DNA of 64,000 bases. Origin: Humibacillus sp. DSM 29435. Lineage in GTDB: Bacteria > Actinomycetota > Actinomycetes > Actinomycetales > Dermatophilaceae. The notes beneath the pieces were generated by a model. It did not search any database, had not been told where the DNA came from, and saw nothing but the letters and a program-made list of their open reading frames with translations. This document shows positions 17,015 to 25,181 of this stretch, piece by piece. Made by a program: the position numbers and the translations under genes. Within the stretch, counting starts at the first letter, position 1. Every line of letters begins with the position of its first letter. The stretch is taken from NCBI RefSeq assembly GCF_001758225.1, contig NZ_MAST01000008.1:1-64000 (forward strand). The letters run 5' to 3'.

Positions 17015-18024
17015 CAGCGGAGGGTGAGTGGACGTGGTTCGTCGCCTCTGGCCCTCGCCACCTGCGCCATCACGGCGATCTCGTCGAAGACTCGCCATTC
17101 GTGGATGATCTTGCCGCCGCGCAGCAGGAACTGAGACGACCCAAGTATCTCGATGGGGGAGTCGGTGACGGGGCCGTAGAGCGGCGCCCCGTCGTAGGTG
17201 CCCTGCAGGCGCCAGAGCACGCCGATACGGGTGCCCTGCTCCGGTGCCGTGTTGACGGCGATGTCGCGAACTTCGACCGTCGCGTCAGGGAAGGGCGCGA
17301 GCATCTGGGTGAGGTCGCTCTGGTAGTTGCGCATGCGGGTACGTACACGGGCCCTGGTGGTGTCGAGGAACAGGTCTCGGTGCGTGAAGCGCCCGACCTG
17401 TTCGAGGTGACGTTGATGCCAGACGGTGTCGAGGAACTCGGCGATCATGTCAGCCTCGCCTCGGTGCGAGTCGGGCCGGGGGCCGCTTTCGCCGCGCTCG
17501 GCGACCGCGGCGGGCGCCGAGGCACCGAACAACCCCTGGGGCTCTTCGGTGAAGGCGAGGGTTCGCGCGATGGCCTCGGGGTCGAGCCCCAGGGTGGTGA
17601 CGACCCGCCACTCGTCGCGCACGACCCACTCCCGCTCGACCAGCCCGTCACGCACCAGGCAGATGGCGATGTTGCGCGACTCAGACTCGCGGCCCGTCGG
17701 AGCGCCGTAGTCCCACATGCCCTGCTGCAGGCCGGAGTGGAACACGCGGTGATGGCTGACGAACGCGTCGTCACCGCGCGCCTCGCAGATCACGTCCTCG
17801 GCGGTGCCGATGCGGTTCGGGAAGGCGCTCTTCTTCACCAGCGACTTCCGCAGCACGTTCTCCATGCTGCGAATCTGACCGTAGGCGCTGTGCACGACCA
17901 TGTCCTTCGCGTAGTGCTCACCGAGCCGTCCGAGACCGTAGTCCTCCCAGATGAGGTCGGTCCACTCGAGGATGTAGTCCTCCGGCGAGTCGAAGGGGGC
18001 GTAGACGCTCGGGTTGAGGTGCAT
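17014..18024 (-). CDS. Double SnoaL/NTF2-like domain protein
   Basis: The 336-residue product appears to hold two NTF2-like (SnoaL ester-cyclase type) halves: residues about 10-160, with EWTDLIWEDYGLGRLGEHY and HHRVFHSGLQQG, and residues about 195-325, with FLDTVWHQRHLEQVGRF and the typical closing strand HEWRVFDEIAVM. The fold serves aldol cyclases, isomerases and hydrolases, so the reaction is unknown. The ATG at 18024 is preceded by AGGAAAGGA about 12 bases upstream. It is the first gene of the minus-strand operon with otnK and otnC, divergent from the ABC transporter across a spacer holding the perfect operator. Confidence 0.72.
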   Translation of the reverse strand: MHLNPSVYAPFDSPEDYILEWTDLIWEDYGLGRLGEHYAKDMVVHSAYGQIRSMENVLRKSLVKKSAFPNRIGTAEDVICEARGDDAFVSHHRVFHSGLQQGMWDYGAPTGRESESRNIAICLVRDGLVEREWVVRDEWRVVTTLGLDPEAIARTLAFTEEPQGLFGASAPAAVAERGESGPRPDSHRGEADMIAEFLDTVWHQRHLEQVGRFTHRDLFLDTTRARVRTRMRNYQSDLTQMLAPFPDATVEVRDIAVNTAPEQGTRIGVLWRLQGTYDGAPLYGPVTDSPIEILGSSQFLLRGGKIIHEWRVFDEIAVMAQVARARGDEPRPLTLR

Positions 18025-18075
18025 CGGCGTGACGGTCCTTTCCTGTCTGATAGGCGAAACATGGGATGGATGCCC

Positions 18076-18113
18076 TTGACTTACCACGGAGCAACCGCTT
18101 GTATACGTATACA
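18076..18113. promoter_or_regulatory. Operator copy 2 with plus-strand promoter
   Basis: TGTATACGTATACA at 18100-18113 is a perfect 14-bp palindrome. TTGACT at 18076-18081 is a plausible plus-strand -35 box and the palindrome falls in the -10 region, so binding would occlude the promoter of the ABC operon; it also lies 76 bp upstream of the divergent SnoaL-otnK-otnC operon. The near-identical copy at 15005 supports a common regulator, most simply the LacI protein at 22220-23206. Confidence 0.65.
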
Positions 18114-18193
18114 TTAGATCCCGTCGAGTGGCCAACCCTCTGCCCATCAAGGGAATTCGAAGAACTGGCACGCTGACCCACCCAGGAGAGTCC

Positions 18194-19543
18194 ATGCCCG
18201 TACTGCCTGTCATATCCCGCTCATCGTCTCGGTCTGTGCGACTGGGAGTCGTCGCTGGAGGTCTCGCCGCGCTGGTCTCGATCGGGGCGTGTGGCGCCGG
18301 GTCCGAGGTCGGCACCTCCGACACCAAGGTGGCGTGCGACATCACGCAACCTACGTCGAAGACCACGGTCAACGTGCTTGCGTACAACAGCGCGGCCACC
18401 GATCCGTTCACCAACGTGCTCACCTCGAACTGCGCATCGGACATGCTCACGATCAACCACCCGGCCACCGACCTGACCGGGCAGAAGCAACGGGCCGTTC
18501 AGTCGCTCTCGGGCAGCACTGCGAGCTACGACCTCATCGAGCAGTTCGGCACCGTGTACCCGCTCTACGCCGACCGGGGCTGGACGATTCCGCTCGACGA
18601 CTTCATGAAGAAGGACTCCGCCAAGTTCAAGCTCGACGGGATCGACCCGAAGCTGCTGGCCGCCCACGAGTACAAGGGCAAGCAGTACGGTCTGCCGACC
18701 TACTGGAGCGTCAACCACCTGGTCTACCGGAAGGACATCTTCGACAAGCTCGGCCTCAAGCCGCCGACCACGTTCGAGGAGATGCGTTCGGTCGCGAAGA
18801 AGATCCAGGAGGCGGGAGAGATCAAGTACCCGTTGGCGATCCCGATGGCCCCGGCCAACGACATCCAGGGCCTGTTCGGTCAGGCCATCCGCTCGTTGGG
18901 TGGTGACTACTTCGAGAAGGACAAGCCGGTACCCGCCCTCAACACCCCTGAGGGCGTCGAGGCCGTCACCGAGCTGAAGAGCCTGCTGCCCTACATGTCG
19001 CCGCAGACCCTCAGCTTCTCCTCCCCGGAGGTGACGACCCAGCTGCAGACCGGCCAGGCCGCGATGGGCATGCTGGTGACCGGCCGCCTCTCGCCGCTCG
19101 TCGACAAGACCAAGTCGCCGAACGCCGACAAGTTCGCGTTCGCGACACCACCCGCGGTCAAGGCGGGTGGCAAACCGCTGTCGTTCCTGTCGGTTGACGG
19201 GTTCGCGGTGGCCAAGAACTCGAAAGTCGACCCCGGCCTGCTCTTCCAGCTCGCAGCGGTCGCCACGAGCGAAGCCGCCGCCAAGGCAGTGCTGCCCAAC
19301 GCGCTACCCGCTCGACTGAGCGTCATCGACGAGAGTGCGATTCCGTTCGCCGCCAGCGCCAAGGAGATCCTGGCCACCGACCCCAAGCCGCTCAACCAGG
19401 TGCCCTACATGGCCGACGTCTACAGCGTGCTCGGAGCCCCGATCGGCGACGCCATCTCAGGCAAGAAGGAGCCGCAGGCGGCTCTCGACGAGGCACAGGC
19501 CACCGCCGTCAAGGCGATCGCCAACGCCGGCTACGCCAAGTAG
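18194..19543 (+). CDS. ABC transporter sugar-type substrate-binding lipoprotein
   Basis: The 449-residue protein is a family-1 extracellular solute-binding protein. A signal peptide ends in a lipobox SIGAC (Cys about residue 33), so it is anchored outside the membrane. The body has the family-1 features SYDLIEQFGTVYPLYADRGW near 115 and YGLPTYWSVNHLVYRKDIF near 160. The start ATG at 18194 is preceded by AGGAGAG. It precedes two permease genes after a 76-bp spacer containing a strong hairpin. The ligand is unknown; neighbours suggest a sugar acid or a conjugate of one. Confidence 0.88.
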   Translation: MPVLPVISRSSSRSVRLGVVAGGLAALVSIGACGAGSEVGTSDTKVACDITQPTSKTTVNVLAYNSAATDPFTNVLTSNCASDMLTINHPATDLTGQKQRAVQSLSGSTASYDLIEQFGTVYPLYADRGWTIPLDDFMKKDSAKFKLDGIDPKLLAAHEYKGKQYGLPTYWSVNHLVYRKDIFDKLGLKPPTTFEEMRSVAKKIQEAGEIKYPLAIPMAPANDIQGLFGQAIRSLGGDYFEKDKPVPALNTPEGVEAVTELKSLLPYMSPQTLSFSSPEVTTQLQTGQAAMGMLVTGRLSPLVDKTKSPNADKFAFATPPAVKAGGKPLSFLSVDGFAVAKNSKVDPGLLFQLAAVATSEAAAKAVLPNALPARLSVIDESAIPFAASAKEILATDPKPLNQVPYMADVYSVLGAPIGDAISGKKEPQAALDEAQATAVKAIANAGYAK

Positions 19544-19560
19544 CAACCCTTTCTGGTCAC

Positions 19561-19589
19561 GCTGACCCGGCCGGCTCGGCCGGGTCAGC
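19561..19589 (+). terminator. Intercistronic hairpin after the binding-protein gene
   Basis: GCTGACCCGGCC and GGCCGGGTCAGC form a perfect 12-bp stem with a 5-base loop, 17 bp after the binding-protein stop and 30 bp before the permease start. There is no T run, so partial termination or 3'-end protection of the binding-protein mRNA is likely, as known for malE-type operons. Confidence 0.7.
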
Positions 19590-19619
19590 GGCCCCACTCC
19601 TCGAGGAGACAGCTCCCGG

Positions 19620-20486
19620 ATGCGTACCCGAACCTTCTTTGCCCTGTCAGGGCCGGCGATCGCCCTGATGGCCGCTCTGCTCGTCATTCCTCTGATCGCC
19701 ACGATCCAGTGGAGCTTTCAGAATGTGCCGGTCGGTGAGGCCGGTGTGTTCAACGGCCTGGACAACTACCGCGAGCTGCTGACCAGCCCCCGCTTTCGCG
19801 ATGCCGCCGTGTTCACCGTCGGCTTCGCCCTCGTGGTGACCACCCTCAAGGTGGTGCTCGGCTACATCGTCGCCCTGACGCTGCACAAGGCACGACACGG
19901 CCGGGCCATCTTTCTCGGCATCCTGCTGGCCACCTACGTGGTGCCCACCGTGGTGGGAGCGCTCGACTTCTCGTGGCTGTTCAACGACATCTTCGGCGGG
20001 CCGGTCAACCGGTTCCTCGACCTCTTCGGGGTGCAGATCGACTGGCTCGTCAACGAATGGCCCGCCCGCGCCCTGCTCGCGATGCACATGCTCTGGCACG
20101 AGATCCCCTTCGCGGTGCTGATCTTCTACGCGGGCCTGCAGGGGATGCCGGACGAGCCGCTAGAGGCCGCGTCTCTCGACGGAGCCAACTGGTTCCAGAA
20201 GCAGCGCTACGTGATCATTCCCGCCCTGGGCCGCCTCGTCACGTTCGTGTGCGTCATCAGCATCATGGACGCCCTGAAGATCTTCGACTCGATCCGCATC
20301 ATCACCCCAGCCGCCTCCCAGCTCGGCACGGAGTCGCTCATGACCTACGTCTTCCAGATCGCCCTCAACGACAGCTATCGGCTCGGCATCGGTAGCGCGG
20401 TCAACCTGCTCACGATCATCCTCACCTTGGTGCTGCTCATTCCGTTCCTACGATCGACGTGGCGTGACGCCAGGGGGATCTCATGA
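19620..20486 (+). CDS. ABC transporter permease, MalF type
   Basis: The 288-residue inner-membrane subunit has six predicted spans starting with TFFALSGPAIALMAALLVIPL and the EAA loop EAASLDGANWFQKQRYVIIP near residue 181 that docks to the ATPase. GAGGAG lies about 10 bases before the ATG. The stop overlaps the next permease as ATGA. Together with the binding protein and second permease it forms a CUT1-type importer. Confidence 0.9.
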   Translation: MRTRTFFALSGPAIALMAALLVIPLIATIQWSFQNVPVGEAGVFNGLDNYRELLTSPRFRDAAVFTVGFALVVTTLKVVLGYIVALTLHKARHGRAIFLGILLATYVVPTVVGALDFSWLFNDIFGGPVNRFLDLFGVQIDWLVNEWPARALLAMHMLWHEIPFAVLIFYAGLQGMPDEPLEAASLDGANWFQKQRYVIIPALGRLVTFVCVISIMDALKIFDSIRIITPAASQLGTESLMTYVFQIALNDSYRLGIGSAVNLLTIILTLVLLIPFLRSTWRDARGIS

Positions 20487-21394
20487 CTGCCGTCGACGTT
20501 TCTCGCGGCCTGCTCGGCCGCCGGAGGGCGCGCAAGGACGCTGCCGCTGCCGCGCAACAGGCGCAGGGCCCGGCCAAGGGCGGCACGTCGTGGGTGGCCT
20601 TCTGGGCGATGGTGGTGATCGCCCTACTGATGATGGCCCCGTTCATCTGGGCCGGCCTGACTGCCGTCAAACCGTTCTCTGACGCGTTCCAGAACCCGCC
20701 GGTGTGGTCGTTCACCCCGCAGTTCAGTGCCTTCACCGAGCTGTGGAAGGGAACCACCTTCGCAAAGGTGCTCGGCAACACGACGATCGTGGCGATCGCA
20801 TCCGTGATCGTCAGCCTCCTTATCGGTGCGCCGGCGGCGTACGCGTTCGCCCGCTACGCCGGCCGCATCGGCCCGATCCTGCTCGTGCTGGCGCTGGTCT
20901 TTCGGGCGCTGCCCCGCTTCGCCGTCGTGCTGCCGTTCTACGAGGCCTCGCGAGCCCTGGGAATCTACGACACGAACGTGGCCCTCGTCATCGCCTTCGT
21001 GGCCGTCAACATGCCGTTCATGCTGCTGCTGCTCACGGGCTTCTTCCGCGAGCTACCCGTTGAGCTCGACGAGTCGGCGATGATCGACGGATGCACCCGG
21101 TTGCAGGCCTTCCGGAAGGTCATCGTGCCGCTCAGTGGGCCTGGACTCATCACCGCGGGCATGTTCGCCTTCCTCCTGGCCTTCCAGGAGTACCTCGTGG
21201 CGTTGACGCTGACCCAGAACAACGCGGTGACGATCCCGGTGTTCGTCGCTGCCCAGGCAGGGGCCGACGACATCACCACCTTCCAGACGCTCGCTGCTCT
21301 CAGCCTCGCGTTGGCCGTGCCGATCGTGCTCATCACCATCTTCGCGCGCAAGTACTTCGTGGCCGGCCTGGCCGGCGGAGCGGTCAAGGGATGA
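20483..21394 (+). CDS. ABC transporter permease, MalG type
   Basis: The 303-residue partner permease has six spans and the EAA-type loop DESAMIDGCTRLQAFRKVIV near residue 193. Its stop overlaps the aldolase start (ATGA). No ATP-binding subunit is encoded in the locus, so the importer presumably uses a shared ATPase of the MsiK/MalK kind encoded elsewhere, as is common for actinobacterial CUT1 systems; that is inference. Confidence 0.9.
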   Translation: MTAVDVSRGLLGRRRARKDAAAAAQQAQGPAKGGTSWVAFWAMVVIALLMMAPFIWAGLTAVKPFSDAFQNPPVWSFTPQFSAFTELWKGTTFAKVLGNTTIVAIASVIVSLLIGAPAAYAFARYAGRIGPILLVLALVFRALPRFAVVLPFYEASRALGIYDTNVALVIAFVAVNMPFMLLLLTGFFRELPVELDESAMIDGCTRLQAFRKVIVPLSGPGLITAGMFAFLLAFQEYLVALTLTQNNAVTIPVFVAAQAGADDITTFQTLAALSLALAVPIVLITIFARKYFVAGLAGGAVKG

Positions 21395-22182
21395 GGGGCA
21401 ACCGGGTCAAGGAGCTCATCGACGGTGGGGGTTTCGTCGTCAACGCCTGGGTCTCGTGCGACAGCCCCTACGTGGCTGAGGTGCTCTCGCACGCCGGCTA
21501 CGACGCCGTCACGATCGACCACCAGCACGGCATGTTCGGGCTCGACCGGGTCATCACTCTGCTCCAGGCCGTCAGTAGCGGCCCGGCGATGCCCATGGTG
21601 CGCTGTAGCCACCTCGACCTCGCCGAGATCGGCAAGCTGCTCGATGGTGGCGCCTACGGCGTCATCTGCCCGAGCGTCGACACGGCCGAGCAATGCACCG
21701 AGCTGGTGGCAGCCTGTCGCTACCCACCGGTGGGGCGGCGTAGCTTCGGCCCATCCCGAGGACTGCTCTACGGCGGTCCCGACTACGTCGAGCACGCCAA
21801 CGACACGGTGCAGGTGTGGGCCATGATCGAGTCGCGTGAGGCACTGGAGAACCTCGAGGAGATCGTCGCCGTCCCGGGTCTCGACGGGGTCTACGTGGGC
21901 CCGAACGACCTGGCCCTGTCACTGGGGGTCGCCCCGGCCACGTCACCGATCGCCGCGGAGGTACGTGAAGCGTTGTCGAGGGTGCTCGAGATCGGCCACG
22001 CCGCCGGCGTCGCCGTCGGTGCCTACTGCGCAGACGCGCAGATGGCGGCCGAACTGGTGGGGGAGGGCTACGACCTCGTGACCCCCGGCAATGACGTCGT
22101 GCTCCTGCGCGAGGGCGCCGCCCAGCGTCTGGCCATCACCCGCGGAAAGCGCTCCAGCGGGGCCGCCCATGCTGGATACTGA
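21391..22182 (+). CDS. HpcH/HpaI family aldolase
   Basis: The 263-residue protein is a class II pyruvate-type aldolase of the HpcH/HpaI family, cleaving 2-keto-3-deoxy or 4-hydroxy-2-oxo acids to pyruvate and an aldehyde with a divalent metal. Family signatures are AGYDAVTIDHQHG near residue 38, VGRRSFGPSRG near 113, WAMIESREALENL with the metal-ligand glutamate near 138, and GVYVGPNDLALSLG near 167 with the ligand aspartate. It lies in the ABC operon, so it probably acts on the imported compound or its product. Substrate range in this family is broad, so no specific name is given. Confidence 0.87.
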   Translation: MRGNRVKELIDGGGFVVNAWVSCDSPYVAEVLSHAGYDAVTIDHQHGMFGLDRVITLLQAVSSGPAMPMVRCSHLDLAEIGKLLDGGAYGVICPSVDTAEQCTELVAACRYPPVGRRSFGPSRGLLYGGPDYVEHANDTVQVWAMIESREALENLEEIVAVPGLDGVYVGPNDLALSLGVAPATSPIAAEVREALSRVLEIGHAAGVAVGAYCADAQMAAELVGEGYDLVTPGNDVVLLREGAAQRLAITRGKRSSGAAHAGY

Positions 22183-22219
22183 GGCGATTTCAGTGGACGT
22201 CGACCCTCAGGAGCGGGAG

Positions 22220-23206
22220 ATGAGCGTCACGAGCCATGACGTGGCCCGAGCGGCCGGCGTCTCACAGCCGACCGTGTCAAGAGCGTTGCGCAACGACCCC
22301 AACATCGCCGAGACGACCCGGGCGCGGGTCGCGGAGGCGGCCAGACAGCTCGGGTACGTCCCGAACGAGCTGGGCCGCAGCCTGTCGCTCCAGGCGACCA
22401 GGCGCATCGCCGTGGTGGCCGACCTCGACAACCCGCTGTGGCCGATGCTCATCGAGCAGCTGCACGACGGGCTGGCTCAGAGCGGCTACTCGATGACGCT
22501 CCTCGCCGAGCACGGCGACCTTCAGCAGTTCGAGCAGCAGCTGCTCGGTGGCTGGGCCGACGGCGTGATCATGACCTCCGCGAGAATGCGGGCGACGCTG
22601 CCTTTTGAGCTTCGCCGTCGCCGCGTGCCGTTTGTGCTCGTCAACCGAGTCATCAAGGGACTCAAGGCGGATGCCGCTGTCGCAGACAACGTGGCCGGTG
22701 GACGAGCCGCGGCCCAGGTGCTTGTCGATGCGGGCCACACGCGTGTCGGAGCCCTGTTCGGTCCCCAGGACACGAGCACAGGTCGAGACCGGGAGAAGGG
22801 CTTCCGGGCGGGCCTCGAGGAGGCCGGGCTGACGCTGCCCGACTCCCGGGTCATGCATGGTGAGTTCGACTTCACCTTTGGGCGCGAGGCGCTGCCGCAA
22901 CTGCTCAAGGGGCGCCACCGCGCGACCGCGGTGTTCTGTGCCAACGACATCATCGCCATCGGTGCCCTGAACACCGCCCGCCAGCTCGGCGTCTCCGTTC
23001 CCTCTGACATCGCCCTCATGGGCTTTGACGACCTCGACCAGGCGGCGTGGCCGGTGTTCGACCTCACCACGATCAGCATTCCCTTCGAGACGCTCGTGCG
23101 CTCCGCGGTGGTCCGCATCCTCCAGCGCCTCTCGGGCGACACCAGCCCGCCACGCGTCGAGGTGCATGCCGTGACGCCTGTGCTGCGCGGGACCCACCTG
23201 CGGTGA
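22220..23206 (+). CDS. LacI family transcriptional repressor
   Basis: The 328-residue protein has a classic LacI headpiece: SHDVARAAGVSQPTVSRALR at residues 4-23 is the helix-turn-helix, followed by the hinge helix LGRSLSLQATRRIAVV and a periplasmic-binding-like effector domain (NVAGGRAAAQVLVDAGH near 155, FCANDIIAIGALNTARQLG near 236, IALMGFDDLDQA near 265). The ATG at 22220 has CAGGAG 6 bases upstream; an in-frame ATG at 22169 inside the aldolase gene is possible. It is the most likely reader of the TGTATACGTATACA sites. The stop overlaps the hydrolase start as GTGA. Confidence 0.92.
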   Translation: MSVTSHDVARAAGVSQPTVSRALRNDPNIAETTRARVAEAARQLGYVPNELGRSLSLQATRRIAVVADLDNPLWPMLIEQLHDGLAQSGYSMTLLAEHGDLQQFEQQLLGGWADGVIMTSARMRATLPFELRRRRVPFVLVNRVIKGLKADAAVADNVAGGRAAAQVLVDAGHTRVGALFGPQDTSTGRDREKGFRAGLEEAGLTLPDSRVMHGEFDFTFGREALPQLLKGRHRATAVFCANDIIAIGALNTARQLGVSVPSDIALMGFDDLDQAAWPVFDLTTISIPFETLVRSAVVRILQRLSGDTSPPRVEVHAVTPVLRGTHLR

Positions 23207-23994
23207 CGACAGAACACGAACCGCAGCGGGCATCCTTGGTGCTCCTGAGTGGGATGCTGGGCGACGAGTCGTTGTGGCGGGGTGTGCTCGAGCGTCTCGG
23301 CCCCACCCACGACGTGATCTGCCTCCGCACCGACGCCGCCAGCACGGTGGCCGACCTGGCAGCGGGGGCGCTTGCTGCCGCACCGCCGACGTTCGCGCTG
23401 GCGGGCCACTCCTTCGGCGGCATCGTGGCCCTCGAGATGCAGCGTCAGGCGCCCCACCGCGTTCTTCGGCTCGCTCTGCTCAGCGCCAGTGCCCGCCCGG
23501 GTTCGTCTGCACAGCAACAGAGCTGGTCCAGCTTGCGCGCGCGTACGTTGTCGGGGGACTTTATCGCCGTCGCGAACGACCTGGCCGTGGCGACCCTGCC
23601 GGCACACCGTCGCACCCCAGAGCTCATGGCCCTCGCCGCGGCCATGGCCCACGTGGTGGGACCGACCGGGTTGCTCCGTCAGCTGGCGGCTCAGGCCACC
23701 AGGCCCGACAGCCGGCCGACGCTGGCCACCATCGACGTGCCGACGCTGGTCGCCATCGGCCTCCAGGACGAGGTATGTCCGCCGGACCTGCAGCATGAGG
23801 TCGCGAGGTGCATCCCCGGCGCGGTGACCGAGGTCATGGCCAGTGCCGGGCACATGAGTCCTCTCGAGGCGCCGGGCGAGGTGGCACGGGTGCTGCGCAC
23901 GTGGTGGTCGGCAGCGGCATCCACGGCATCCGACCACCCGCTCGACCAGCAGCCCGAGCCTTCGGGCTTGCCGGCAGACAAGGAGTCATCGTGA
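23203..23994 (+). CDS. Alpha/beta hydrolase
   Basis: A 263-residue alpha/beta hydrolase with nucleophile Ser70 in AGHSFGG, an acid candidate in GLQDEVCPP near residue 187 and the histidine in ASAGHMSPLEAP near 212. No signal peptide is visible, so it is cytoplasmic. The last 25 residues (SDHPLDQQPEPSGLPADK) look disordered. GTG start overlapping lacI and GTGA overlap with the next gene put it inside the catabolic operon. It may cleave an ester, lactone or amide in the imported compound; this is inference. Confidence 0.85.
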   Translation: MTTEHEPQRASLVLLSGMLGDESLWRGVLERLGPTHDVICLRTDAASTVADLAAGALAAAPPTFALAGHSFGGIVALEMQRQAPHRVLRLALLSASARPGSSAQQQSWSSLRARTLSGDFIAVANDLAVATLPAHRRTPELMALAAAMAHVVGPTGLLRQLAAQATRPDSRPTLATIDVPTLVAIGLQDEVCPPDLQHEVARCIPGAVTEVMASAGHMSPLEAPGEVARVLRTWWSAAASTASDHPLDQQPEPSGLPADKESS

Positions 23995-25118
23995 CCAACA
24001 CCATGGGGGCGCCGGACCTCCCGCCCCGCGTCGACGTCGTCGTCGTGGGCGCCGGCCTGATGGGCGCCGCAAGCACCTGGCAACTGGCCCAGCGGAATGT
24101 CGGCACCCTGGTGCTCGAGCAGTTCGAACCGGCGACGGTTCACGGCAGCTCACACGGCTCTGCGCGAATCGTGAGACGCGCCTACCCCCACGACGACTAC
24201 GTTCGCCTGACCGGCGAGGCCTTCGACCTCTGGGCCGAGCTCGAGGCCCAGAGCTCGCGCACGCTGCTGCGCCTCACCGGCGGCATCGACCACGGGCGAG
24301 ACAGGGACCCGCGTGCCATCGCTGAGGCCATGACGCGCACCGGCATCCCCCACTCGCTGCTGGGCGCGAGAGAGGCTGAGCAGCGTTGGGCGGGGATGCG
24401 GTTCGACGGGCCCGTGCTCTACCACGAGCAGGCTGGGACGATGGATGCCGCTGGCGCAGTGGAAGCCTTTCTCGAGATCGCGACGGCGCGCGGTGCGCAG
24501 CTGCGCACCGGAGTCACGGTCACCGGTATCGAGCCTCGGGGCGATGAGGCGATGGTGCACACCGACCATGGGTCGGTCCGAGCCAGGCGGGTCGTGGTGG
24601 CGGCAGGCGCGTGGTGCGAGGGGCTCGTCGGCGACCTGATGCCGCTCCCGTCTCTCAGTGTCACCGAGCACCGCGTCTTCCATTTTCCACGGGTCGACGA
24701 GTCGGTGGTGTGGCCGGTGACGATCCATCGCGAAGACCTCGACGTCTACCATCTGCCGGGTGGCCGAGACGGCGGGCCGGCTGACGCCCGCAAGATTGCC
24801 GAACACGTCGGCCGACCCTCTGACCCGCGTCGTCGCGACCCACAGATAGACGACGCGGCACGAGAGCGGATGGTCGACTACGTGCAGAAGTGGCTCCCGG
24901 GCCTGCGGCCCGACCCCTTTGGCGAGACCACGTGCCTCTACACCCGAACCCCATCTGAAGACTTCGTCATCGACCGGGTCGGGCCGCTCGTGGTCTCATC
25001 GGCCTGCTCCGGTCACGGTGCCAAGCTGGCTCCGGTGGTGGGCCGCCTCGTGGCCGACCTGGCCACGGGCGACGTCGCCCCCTTCGAGCGTTTCGCACTG
25101 GCCAGCCATCACCGCTGA
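23991..25118 (+). CDS. FAD-dependent oxidase, monomeric sarcosine / N-methyltryptophan oxidase-like
   Basis: The 375-residue flavoenzyme begins with VDVVVVGAGLMGAAS (dinucleotide-binding GxGxxG, residues about 14-28) and keeps the signature CLYTRTPSEDFVIDRVG, with Cys315 at the position used by monomeric sarcosine oxidase and N-methyltryptophan oxidase to bind FAD covalently. SSACSGHGAKLAPVVG near residue 342 is the usual C-terminal FAD segment. Known relatives oxidise N-methyl or cyclic amines to imines with O2, releasing H2O2. The GTG start follows AGGAG and overlaps the hydrolase stop; this is the last gene of the operon. An amine in the substrate of the locus is suggested but not proved. 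Confidence 0.87.
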   Translation: MTNTMGAPDLPPRVDVVVVGAGLMGAASTWQLAQRNVGTLVLEQFEPATVHGSSHGSARIVRRAYPHDDYVRLTGEAFDLWAELEAQSSRTLLRLTGGIDHGRDRDPRAIAEAMTRTGIPHSLLGAREAEQRWAGMRFDGPVLYHEQAGTMDAAGAVEAFLEIATARGAQLRTGVTVTGIEPRGDEAMVHTDHGSVRARRVVVAAGAWCEGLVGDLMPLPSLSVTEHRVFHFPRVDESVVWPVTIHREDLDVYHLPGGRDGGPADARKIAEHVGRPSDPRRRDPQIDDAARERMVDYVQKWLPGLRPDPFGETTCLYTRTPSEDFVIDRVGPLVVSSACSGHGAKLAPVVGRLVADLATGDVAPFERFALASHHR

Positions 25119-25181
25119 GCTCGCCCAGCGCACCAGACTGACGTTGGCCGTGGAGCGCACCGTCGTGGCACGATCAACGGC

